Positions 1 through 5,800 of a stretch of DNA of 5,884 nt are shown piece by piece. Origin of the DNA: Candidatus Latescibacterota bacterium (GTDB taxonomy: Bacteria > Latescibacterota > 4484-107 > B68-G9). Position numbers and translations under genes: made by a program. Under the pieces are notes generated by a model. It did not search any database and was not told the origin of the DNA. It saw only the letters and a program-made list of their open reading frames with translations. The stretch covers positions 1 to 5,884 of the forward strand of contig DTYS01000024.1 in NCBI GenBank assembly GCA_012961755.1, in the 5' to 3' direction. The stretch's first letter is position 1. Each line of letters opens with the position of its first letter.

Positions 1-401
1 AGCACGTTGTAACTCGCCCCTAAGACAGCGGCGGTCATCTCCTTGACCGTGGTCTTGCCGTTCGAGCCGGTGACCGCCACCACCTCCACCCCTAACCTCC
101 TCCTATACCAGGCCCCGAGCTTCCCGAGGGCCTTAAGGGGATCGTCCACCCCCAAGAGCGGTCCCACATCAGGATTCTCCTCCATCCACCTCCTCCCCAC
201 CACGGCCGCCGAGGCTCCCTTCCTCAGGGCATCGCCCACGAACATATGCCCGTCTGTGCGCTCCCCCCTGAGGGCGAAGAAGATCTCCCCTTTCCTAAGG
301 GTCCTGGAGTCCACGGAAGCTCCCGTGGGAACTGAATCCGGGTCGCCGCGGAGCTCCGCCCTCACAACCTCAGCTATTTCGCCGAGCCGTATAGCTTCCA
401 T
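1..401 (-). CDS. murF: MurF, UDP-MurNAc-tripeptide:D-Ala-D-Ala ligase (partial, N-terminal 133 codons)
   Basis: Cytoplasmic ATP-dependent ligase that adds D-Ala-D-Ala to UDP-MurNAc-tripeptide, the last cytoplasmic peptide step of peptidoglycan precursor synthesis. Only the N-terminal part is present; the gene runs off the left edge. Seen in the translation: the Mur N-terminal substrate-binding domain with SVDSRT at residues 29-34 and IFFALRG at 40-46, then the central-domain P-loop VTGSNGKTT at 110-118, followed by VKEM as is usual in MurF. GSNGKTT, rather than the GTNGKTT of MurE, and the position directly after murE support MurF. The ATG at 401-399 is the only reasonable start, because an in-frame TGA lies four codons upstream with no start codon between. 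The start lies inside the end of murE (28-bp overlap). Only a weak purine-rich GATGGGG precedes it, so translation probably depends on coupling to murE. Family assignment is secure; the C-terminal domain cannot be judged. Confidence 0.94.
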   Translation of the reverse strand, partial: MEAIRLGEIAEVVRAELRGDPDSVPTGASVDSRTLRKGEIFFALRGERTDGHMFVGDALRKGASAAVVGRRWMEENPDVGPLLGVDDPLKALGKLGAWYRRRLGVEVVAVTGSNGKTTVKEMTAAVLGASYNV

Positions 402-1855
402 ATCCCCATCCGTTCAGCCAGGAACCTCTTAGCTACCTTCCTATCGTCGAACGGGAACTTCCTGTCCCCGACGATCTGATAGCTCTCGTGCCCCTTGCCG
501 GCTATTACCACAACATCCCCCTCCCTGGCCGTCCTTATGGCCCTTCCTATCGCCCTCCTTCGGTCCTCCTCGACCACGTACCTCGCCCCCTCGGGCATCC
601 CTTCCAGTATATCTTCTATGATCTCATCCGGAGGTTCGCTCCGGGGGTTGTCGGACGTGACGAAGACGAAGTCGGCGAGCCTACCTGCTATCTCCCCCAT
701 CCGAGGCCTCTTTCCCCTGTCCCTGTCACCTCCGCATCCGAAGACCACCAGGACCCTCCCCTTGGATATCTCCCTTGCGGAAAGCAGGAGGTTTTCCAGA
801 GCGTCAGGGGTGTGGGCGTAGTCTACTATGACCTCGAAGCCTTGCCCCAAGTCTACCCTCTCGAACCTTCCGGGAACGTTTTCCACTGAGACCATTCCCC
901 TTACCACGTCCTCCGGCCTCATCCCCAACGCCAATCCCACACTTGCTGCAGCTAATGCGTTGTGCACATTAAACCTACCTGAAAGCCTCAACCTCACAAA
1001 GAAGTCCCCCCAGGGGGACCTTAACGTGAACACCATCCCCTGTCTGTCGCACACAACGTCCTCCGCCCTCACGTCCACGCCCTCCGAAAGCCCGTAGGAA
1101 AGGAGCTGGGCATTCGTGTGCTCCCGGAGCATAGCTCCGTAGGGGTCGTCTCCGTTGTACACCGCCCACCCTGAAGGTTCCAACATCTCGAAAAGCTTCG
1201 CCTTAGCCTTAAAGTAATCCTCCATAGTGAGGTGGAAGTCCAGATGGTCCCGTGATAGGTTGGTGAACACGCCCACCGAAAACGGCAGACCGTACACCCT
1301 ATCCAAGGCCAAGGAATGCGAGGATACCTCCATGACGACCGCGCGGTCCCCGGCGTCCACCATGCGGCCGAAGGCCCTATGCAGCTCGGGGGGGAGGGGG
1401 GTGGTCAGGGACGCAGGGAACTTCCTCCCTCCTATGACGTATTCCACCGTCCCTATCAGCCCCGTGCGCACGCCTGCCTCCTCCAGAACCGAGCGCACGA
1501 GGAAGCTGACCGTGGTCTTCCCGTTCGTCCCAGTAACCCCTATAATCTTTAACTTCTTCGCCGGCTCCCCGAAAAACTTAGAGGAGAGGAGGGCCAGGGC
1601 CTTTCTGGTGTCCCCTACGACCACCCTCACCGTCCCCGACGCCCCGACTTTCCTCTCTACCACGACCGCCACCGCCCCCCTCCTGCACGCCTCCCGCACG
1701 AAATCGTGCCCGTCCAGACGCCCCCCCTTAAGCGCCACGAAGATATCCCCCGGTTCCACCTCCCTGGAGTCGTACTTGATCCCCCGCACCTCGGCCGAGG
1801 GCTCGCCGTCGACCCTGGCCTCCGGAAGGACCTCCAAGAGCTCCGAAAGTTTCAT
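374..1855 (-). CDS. murE: MurE, UDP-MurNAc-L-Ala-D-Glu:meso-diaminopimelate ligase
   Basis: Cytoplasmic Mur ligase that adds the third stem-peptide residue to UDP-MurNAc-L-Ala-D-Glu using ATP. It has 493 residues, a normal full length. Visible motifs in order: N-terminal uridine-binding domain with KYDSREVEPGDIFVALKG (27-44); P-loop GVTGTNGKTT (106-115); substrate-binding TTP (151-153); EVSSH (176-180); DHLDFH (203-208); the AKxxLF segment (217-222), whose K218 is the expected carbamylated lysine; VPGRFE (327-332); DYAHTPDAL (345-353); DNPR (402-405); and GKGHE (453-457). In characterised enzymes DNPR plus the Gly and Glu of GKGHE bind meso-DAP, so a meso-DAP substrate is inferred. Thermotoga MurE, which uses lysine with a DDPR variant, shows the inference is not absolute. 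The ATG overlaps the ftsI stop as ATGA and is preceded by a strong GGAGGGG, so the start is well supported. The last codons overlap murF by 28 bp. Confidence 0.97.
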   Translation of the reverse strand: MKLSELLEVLPEARVDGEPSAEVRGIKYDSREVEPGDIFVALKGGRLDGHDFVREACRRGAVAVVVERKVGASGTVRVVVGDTRKALALLSSKFFGEPAKKLKIIGVTGTNGKTTVSFLVRSVLEEAGVRTGLIGTVEYVIGGRKFPASLTTPLPPELHRAFGRMVDAGDRAVVMEVSSHSLALDRVYGLPFSVGVFTNLSRDHLDFHLTMEDYFKAKAKLFEMLEPSGWAVYNGDDPYGAMLREHTNAQLLSYGLSEGVDVRAEDVVCDRQGMVFTLRSPWGDFFVRLRLSGRFNVHNALAAASVGLALGMRPEDVVRGMVSVENVPGRFERVDLGQGFEVIVDYAHTPDALENLLLSAREISKGRVLVVFGCGGDRDRGKRPRMGEIAGRLADFVFVTSDNPRSEPPDEIIEDILEGMPEGARYVVEEDRRRAIGRAIRTAREGDVVVIAGKGHESYQIVGDRKFPFDDRKVAKRFLAERMGIWKLYGSAK

Positions 1856-3921
1856 CTGCGCCCCTCCAGGATGCAGACCGTTCCCCCCCTCACCTCCACC
1901 CCTGCACCTGGACTCTGCTTCACCACCCTGCCGCTCCCGTACATCCTCACCCCGACCCCCAAGGCCTTCAACCGTCTCATGGCCTCCCTGAGGGTCAGGC
2001 CCTTAAGGTCCGGTAGCTTACCACCGGATATCCCTCCACCCCCGAGCGTGAGGACCACCCTCCCACCCTCCGGCACCTCACAGCCCGGCTCCGGGTACTG
2101 TCTCATCACGACTCCTCCCGTGCCCTGGACCTCCCCCTTCACCCCGATCCCCGACAGGACCTGCAAGGCCTCGTCCGGAGGAAGCCCCGTAACATCCGGC
2201 ACCCGCACCATCTCTGGCGTCCTCTTCAACATCTCCTGAATCCTCTTAGAGAGTGGATGGCCCGGAAGCGAGAGCACCCTCTCCACCACCCTTCTGAAGA
2301 CCGGAGCTGCCACCTGACCTCCGTAGTGTCCTCCTTCCTTAGGGGTATCTATGACCACCAAACAAAGAAGCTCAGGGTCCTCGGCCGGCAGGAACCCCAC
2401 GAAGGAAGCGACGAACTCCCCCGGAGCGTATCCTCCTCCTCCCTCGAGCGGCCTTTGGGCCGTGCCGGTCTTCCCCGCCACCCTCGCGCCGGGTATCCTC
2501 GCCTCCCTCCCAGTCCCCCTCTCCACGACGCCCTCCAAGAACTCCACGAGCTTCCGGGCCGTTTCCTCGGAGATCACCCTCCTTAAGGGTTCAGGCTTCA
2601 TCCTCTTGAGCACCTTCCCCCCCACTCCCTTCACTTCCAGAACTATCTGGGGCCTCATCAGCATCCCCCCGTTGGCCACGGCGGCGTACGCGCAGGCCAT
2701 CTGGATGGCCGTGACGGATACTTCCTGACCGACGGCTATCGAGGCCAGGGACCTCCCGGACCAGGCCGAAGGAGGTCTCAATATACCCTTCACCTCCCCG
2801 GGAAGGTCTATACCCGTCTCGGCTCCGAAGCCGAAGGCCCTCGCATACCTGTAGAGTACCCCCTTGCCCAACTTTTCGGCTATCTTTATGGTCCCTATGT
2901 TGCTCGAAAGTTCCACTACCTCCCTGAACGTCAGCCATCCGTACGGATGGGCGTCCCTGAACCTCCCCCCCGCGACCAGGAACGCGCCCTCCTCGCAGAA
3001 CAAGGAATCCTCCGGGGATATAACCTTCTCCTCCAAGGCGGCGGCAGCCGTTACTATCTTGAAGGTGGAGCCGGGTTCGTAGATGTCGGTGATGGTCCTG
3101 TTCTTCCTTGTCCACATATGGTAGTCCTCCGGGTGCTTCGGATCGAACTTGGGCACGTTCGCCATGGCCAGTACCTCGCCGGTCCTGGGCACCATGACGA
3201 TCCCCATCCCCGAGCGGGCCCTGTGTCTCTCAACTGCCGCCTTGAGCTCTTCCTCCAAGATGGACTGTACCTCCGCGTCCAAGGTGAGCACGATATCCGC
3301 CCCGTCCCTCGGAGGCCTCATAGGCAGGTCCTCGGGTATCCACCCACCTCTGCCGTTCCTCCTCCTGAGCGCCCATCCGGACCTTCCTCTGAGGTACTCG
3401 TCGAATTCCAACTCCGCTCCCTCTATCCCCTTCCCGTCCACGTCGGTGTACCCTAATACCTGACATGCCACGTCCCCCATAGGGTAGGCCCTCCTGAACT
3501 CCTTGTACTCCCTCACCCCGGAGAGCTTCCATCTTCTCACGGCGATGGCCTCCCTCTCCCCCAGCCCCCTCGCCAGCCATACGAAACCCTTCCTTCTGAG
3601 CTTGGACAGGAGTACGTAGTAGGGAACGTCCCCCACCTCCGAAAACAGGCGGGCCGTCCGATACGGATCCCCGGCCGGGGCGAAGATATAGTAGGAGAAG
3701 CCCTCCAGATCCAAGGCCAGAATGTGCCCCTTACGGTCCAATATGTCGCCTCTGCGGGCGGGTAATTTGAGACGCAGCTGGGACTGTCGCTCGAGCCTGG
3801 AGGCGTAGGCTTCGTTATCTCCGAGCTGGACCTGTACTAGCCTCAAGGCTAAGCCCGTCCAACAGGCCCCGAGCAGGAGCGTCAGGAGGAAAAGCCTCCT
3901 TCGGTGTACTTTCGGTATCAC
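1852..3921 (-). CDS. ftsI: FtsI/PBP2-type class B penicillin-binding protein with two PASTA domains
   Basis: Septal peptidoglycan DD-transpeptidase that cross-links new wall at the division site; membrane-anchored with its catalytic domain outside the membrane. 689 residues. Layout: short basic N-terminus and one membrane segment (about 9-28); PBP dimerisation/pedestal domain (about 50-205) with the RGDILDR signature at 57-63; transpeptidase domain (about 235-550) with STFK at 285-288 (nucleophile S285), SSN at 339-341 and KTGT at 484-487; then PASTA domains at about 573-627 (VPDVTGLPPDEAL) and 635-687 (LPDLKGLTLREAM). All three catalytic motifs are intact. PASTA tails are typical of Firmicutes SpoVD/PBP2X-like proteins and some deep-branching phyla and are absent from E. 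coli FtsI. The start is GTG, embedded in GTGA with the ftsL stop, with only a weak upstream AGGG, so coupling to ftsL is likely. The stop overlaps the murE start. Position between ftsL and murE favours FtsI over the sporulation paralogue SpoVD. Confidence 0.96.
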   Translation of the reverse strand: MIPKVHRRRLFLLTLLLGACWTGLALRLVQVQLGDNEAYASRLERQSQLRLKLPARRGDILDRKGHILALDLEGFSYYIFAPAGDPYRTARLFSEVGDVPYYVLLSKLRRKGFVWLARGLGEREAIAVRRWKLSGVREYKEFRRAYPMGDVACQVLGYTDVDGKGIEGAELEFDEYLRGRSGWALRRRNGRGGWIPEDLPMRPPRDGADIVLTLDAEVQSILEEELKAAVERHRARSGMGIVMVPRTGEVLAMANVPKFDPKHPEDYHMWTRKNRTITDIYEPGSTFKIVTAAAALEEKVISPEDSLFCEEGAFLVAGGRFRDAHPYGWLTFREVVELSSNIGTIKIAEKLGKGVLYRYARAFGFGAETGIDLPGEVKGILRPPSAWSGRSLASIAVGQEVSVTAIQMACAYAAVANGGMLMRPQIVLEVKGVGGKVLKRMKPEPLRRVISEETARKLVEFLEGVVERGTGREARIPGARVAGKTGTAQRPLEGGGGYAPGEFVASFVGFLPAEDPELLCLVVIDTPKEGGHYGGQVAAPVFRRVVERVLSLPGHPLSKRIQEMLKRTPEMVRVPDVTGLPPDEALQVLSGIGVKGEVQGTGGVVMRQYPEPGCEVPEGGRVVLTLGGGGISGGKLPDLKGLTLREAMRRLKALGVGVRMYGSGRVVKQSPGAGVEVRGGTVCILEGRR
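1861..1867 (-). promoter_or_regulatory. Ribosome binding site of murE within the end of ftsI
   Basis: GGAGGGG at 1867-1861 on the minus strand lies five bases before the murE ATG at 1855, inside the last codons of ftsI. It supports the ATGA-overlapping start and allows direct initiation in addition to coupling. Confidence 0.8.
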
Positions 3922-4286
3922 CGCTTTACCCTAACCTCGGCGAACGCTCCATCTCCGAAGAGCTTCTTTATCGGGGATGCCGACCCATCGGTCCCCTCGG
4001 GTTCACCTTCCTCGTCCCACAGATATGCTAAGGCTGGGAGCTCCTCGGGGAAGGTCATACCAAGTCTCTCAGAGGCGATCCGCGTGACCCTCTCGCTGCG
4101 GGAGAGGTAGGATACTTCCGCCCTGACCTGTTCCAGCCGGGCGAAGGCCTCCTCCCTTTCCCTCTCCAACTTTTCCACCTCCTCGGCAAGCAACCTCGTG
4201 GTCTCCAGCTCCCATATGAAGGCGAGCGAACAGATCGCCCCCAAACCAACGACGAGCATCAGGAACCTGAACCCTCTGCCCGACAT
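3918..4286 (-). CDS. ftsL: FtsL-like septum formation protein
   Basis: Small bitopic division protein; in the family it pairs with an FtsB/DivIC partner through a coiled coil and helps activate the FtsW-FtsI synthase. 122 residues. Seen: a basic N-terminus, one membrane segment (about 7-24), then a charged heptad-like helix rich in Glu, Arg and Leu (about 27-62), then RVTRIASERLGMTFPEE (66-82), resembling the conserved end of the FtsL/DivIC coiled coil. The sequence is weakly conserved across the family, so the call rests on topology, this motif and the fixed dcw position between rsmH and ftsI. A tail of about 32 residues follows residue 90, first acidic (DEEGEPEG) then mixed and ending in basic residues, longer than I expect. 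The ATG has a strong AGGAGG four bases upstream that overlaps the rsmH stop. The stop overlaps the GTG start of ftsI. Confidence 0.85.
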   Translation of the reverse strand: MSGRGFRFLMLVVGLGAICSLAFIWELETTRLLAEEVEKLEREREEAFARLEQVRAEVSYLSRSERVTRIASERLGMTFPEELPALAYLWDEEGEPEGTDGSASPIKKLFGDGAFAEVRVKR

Positions 4287-4290
4287 ATCG

Positions 4291-4296
4291 CCTCCT
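4291..4296 (-). promoter_or_regulatory. Strong ribosome binding site of ftsL overlapping the rsmH stop
   Basis: AGGAGG at 4296-4291 on the minus strand lies four bases before the ftsL ATG. Its first two bases are part of the rsmH TAG stop (4297-4295). It is the strongest Shine-Dalgarno in the operon and fixes the ftsL start. It also sits at one of only two junctions (with murE/murF) that lack a 4-nt stop/start overlap. Confidence 0.85.
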
Positions 4297-5182
4297 AAAG
4301 TTTCCCGACCGCCCTTAATTTAGCTCCCCTCGTCCGAGGGTTCCTCCGGACCTCTTCCGGGCTCGGGAGGAACCTGCCCAAAAGCTCGACCTTCCCCTCC
4401 TCCCTCCACCTCCGGAACTTCTCCTTCACAATCCTGTCCTCCAAGGAATGGTAGCTCAGGACGGCCATGCGCCCACCTCGGCCGAGGAGGGAGACACCCG
4501 CATCTAAACCCTTCCTCAGCTCCTCGAGCTCGTGGTTCACCTCGATCCTTATAGCTTGAAATATTCTTGATAATACTTTGTGAGGCATAGAATTACGAAT
4601 CACAGATAGGATCACATCCCTCAGCTGGCCCGTGCTCCTTATAGGAGCCTTCTCCCTCGCCCTACATATGCCCTCGGCTATCCTCCTTGCGAACCTTTCT
4701 CCTCCGTACTCCCTGAACAACCTCTCCAATTCTTCCTTCGGATATCGGTTGACCACATCCTCGGCGGAGGGACCGCACATGGACATCCTCATATCTAAGG
4801 GGCCGTCCTGCCTGTAGCTGAAGCCCCTCTTCGGGTCCTCTATCTGGTGTTGGGAGACCCCCAGGTCCAACAGCACACCATCAACCTCTTCTATTCCCAA
4901 TTCCTTTAGAACTTCCTCCATATCCGAGAACCTGGCTTGGACCAACTTCACCCTCTCCCCGAACGGGGCCAGTCTCCTTTCGGCCTCAGCTATCGCCTCC
5001 GGATCCCTGTCCATCCCCACGAGCCTTCCAGTTGTACGTGCCAATATCCCCTCCGCATGTCCTCCACCGCCGACGGTGCCGTCTACATAGATCCCACCTT
5101 CGTTCCAAACGAGGACATCCAGGACCTCCTCAAGCATAACCGGCACATGGAACGCTCCGGAAAGCTTCAAGGGCCTGATCAT
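4295..5182 (-). CDS. rsmH: RsmH (MraW), 16S rRNA (cytosine-1402-N4)-methyltransferase
   Basis: SAM-dependent methyltransferase that N4-methylates C1402 (E. coli numbering) of 16S rRNA in the ribosomal P site; cytoplasmic and a standard dcw member. 295 residues, near the usual length. Visible signatures: HVPVMLEEVLDVL near the N-terminus (12-24); SAM-binding DGTVGGGGH (34-42); GMDRDPEA (56-63); LLDLGVSQHQIED (104-116); RGFSYRQDGPLDMRM (119-133); RIFQAIRIEVN (206-216); SYHSLEDRIVK (243-253); and the C-terminal NPRTRGAKLRA (281-291). The ATG overlaps the mraZ stop as ATGA, with GGAG two bases upstream and GAGG a little further out. The first 11 residues form a short extension before the conserved HVPVML. 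Codons 192-211 are strikingly AT-rich compared with the rest of the gene, yet encode conserved residues and keep the frame (see findings). Confidence 0.97.
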   Translation of the reverse strand: MIRPLKLSGAFHVPVMLEEVLDVLVWNEGGIYVDGTVGGGGHAEGILARTTGRLVGMDRDPEAIAEAERRLAPFGERVKLVQARFSDMEEVLKELGIEEVDGVLLDLGVSQHQIEDPKRGFSYRQDGPLDMRMSMCGPSAEDVVNRYPKEELERLFREYGGERFARRIAEGICRAREKAPIRSTGQLRDVILSVIRNSMPHKVLSRIFQAIRIEVNHELEELRKGLDAGVSLLGRGGRMAVLSYHSLEDRIVKEKFRRWREEGKVELLGRFLPSPEEVRRNPRTRGAKLRAVGKL

Positions 5183-5616
5183 AGCTCCAGGACCTCGCTG
5201 AGCTCCGTCAGCTCGGAGCCCTTGAGGTGCTCCTCATAAATTTCAGGGTTCCAAAGTTCAAAATAGTCCAGCACTCCTGCCGCAACCGCCCGATCTTTGA
5301 TCTGGGCGAACTTCAGAAGTCTCTTAGGTATGTTAATCCTTCCCTGCCGATCCACCTTTACTTCGATCGCTTGAGGGATCAATAACCTGAGGAAGCGCCG
5401 GTCCCTCTCCCTCATCGGCGAAAGCTTCGAGCGCAACCTCTTCTTGAGCTCCTCCCAGTAATCGGGGCCGTACACCGCCAAGCATCCTTCGAACCACATC
5501 GTTATCACGAAGGTGTCGTTCGCCTCCGAGGGAAGGACCTTCCTAAAGGCAGCAGGGACGTAAAGCCTGCCCTTATCATCCACGGTGACCTCGTAATATC
5601 CTACGAAATCCGCCAT
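5179..5616 (-). CDS. mraZ: MraZ, SpoVT/AbrB-fold transcriptional regulator of the dcw cluster
   Basis: DNA-binding protein, known in other bacteria to form ring-shaped oligomers and to regulate its own dcw operon. 145 residues from the chosen start, the usual size. The tandem SpoVT/AbrB-like halves each carry the family DxxxRxxxP motif: DDKGRLYVP at 13-21 and DRQGRINIP at 89-97, with LLIPQAIEV between and FELW (119-122) near the end. I chose the ATG at 5616-5614 because family members begin a few residues before the YExTxDDKGR strand, and because the alternative GTG at 5640 would place a perfect TATAAT inside codons 2-3. That longer form would add only eight residues (MYNPGTEV). A GAGG lies two bases upstream of the ATG, so the ribosome site is weak. 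The stop overlaps the rsmH start (ATGA). MraZ-type operator repeats lie upstream. Confidence 0.95.
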   Translation of the reverse strand: MADFVGYYEVTVDDKGRLYVPAAFRKVLPSEANDTFVITMWFEGCLAVYGPDYWEELKKRLRSKLSPMRERDRRFLRLLIPQAIEVKVDRQGRINIPKRLLKFAQIKDRAVAAGVLDYFELWNPEIYEEHLKGSELTELSEVLEL

Positions 5617-5631
5617 AACCTCGGTCCCTGG

Positions 5632-5660
5632 ATTATACACACACTATAAAGTGTAATTAA
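5632..5660 (-). promoter_or_regulatory. Probable sigma70-type promoter of mraZ and the dcw operon
   Basis: On the minus strand a perfect TATAAT occupies 5637-5632. Seventeen bases upstream, at 5660-5655, lies TTAATT, which matches only three of six consensus -35 positions. There is no TGn extension. Transcription would start near 5625, giving a leader of about 9 nt before the mraZ ATG at 5616. The strong -10 with a poor -35 would fit a regulated promoter. It is placed correctly for the operon and is the best promoter match in the upstream region. Confidence 0.62.
5641..5654. repeat. Short inverted repeat in the mraZ promoter spacer
   Basis: ACACT (5641-5645) and AGTGT (5650-5654) form a perfect 5-bp dyad around four bases. 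It lies entirely between the -10 and the -35, adjacent to the -10 with three bases between. A repressor bound here would block polymerase. No known regulator is recognised, and a 5-bp dyad in AT-rich DNA can occur by chance. Confidence 0.4.
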
Positions 5661-5668
5661 GCCGTCGG

Positions 5669-5691
5669 AGGACTGTTTCTATGTAAGTCCT
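5669..5691. repeat. Inverted repeat upstream of the mraZ -35
   Basis: AGGACT (5669-5674) and AGTCCT (5686-5691) are perfect 6-bp arms separated by 11 bases. The half-site centres are 17 bp apart. It sits between the putative -35 and the MraZ repeats. There is no T-run on either side, so it is not a convincing terminator. An operator or a chance dyad are both possible. Confidence 0.35.
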
Positions 5692-5710
5692 TGTCTTATT
5701 TGAATGGGTA

Positions 5711-5740
5711 ATTTCTCCACTTTCCCCCACTTTCCACCAC
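5711..5740 (-). promoter_or_regulatory. Probable MraZ operator: three direct repeats at 10-bp pitch
   Basis: Read on the minus strand, three consecutive 10-mers are GTGGTGGAAA (5740-5731), GTGGGGGAAA (5730-5721) and GTGGAGAAAT (5720-5711). GTGG begins every unit and the pitch is exactly ten bases, one helical turn. Known MraZ sites have this design: TGGGN repeats with five-base spacers in E. coli, and AAAGTG(T/G) repeats with three-base spacers in Mollicutes. Read as AAAGTGG followed by three bases, this array matches the Mollicutes form closely. It lies about 95 bp upstream of the mraZ ATG and about 50 bp upstream of the -35. Autoregulation is inferred from family knowledge and position. Confidence 0.8.
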
Positions 5741-5800
5741 CTGAAAAGATACATCCTGCTCAGAAAATGTCAAGGGAAAATTCGGGAAAAAGGAAAAGAT

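Noticed and set aside
43..432. Plus-strand open frame over murF
   Set aside because: It is the antisense shadow of murF. The minus-strand frame carries the Mur N-terminal motifs and the P-loop.
1227..1991. Long plus-strand open frame of 254 codons
   Set aside because: It lies antisense to ftsI and murE, which have full motif support. Its translation is low-complexity Ser/Pro/Thr-rich, as expected from the reverse of GC-rich coding DNA, and no ribosome site or family motif is visible.
131..2590. Recurring CCTTAAGG octamers (near 131, 2002 and 2581)
   Set aside because: They fall within coding sequence and arise from Leu-Lys or Leu-Arg codon pairs such as CTT-AAG and TTA-AGG. Spacing is irregular and no array is formed.
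2591..3115. Minus-strand 174-codon frame overlapping ftsI in another frame
   Set aside because: It is an out-of-frame shadow of the ftsI transpeptidase region, with a repetitive Gly/Arg-rich translation and no motif.
5667..5686. GGAGGA followed eight bases later by ATG-TAA on the plus strand, a start-stop element
   Set aside because: It encodes only one residue, nothing downstream in the right place would be controlled by it, and the purine run is part of the AGGACT dyad. Most likely chance.
5669..5691. The AGGACT/AGTCCT dyad as a rho-independent terminator
   Set aside because: The stem is only 6 bp with an 11-base loop and no T-run follows on either strand.
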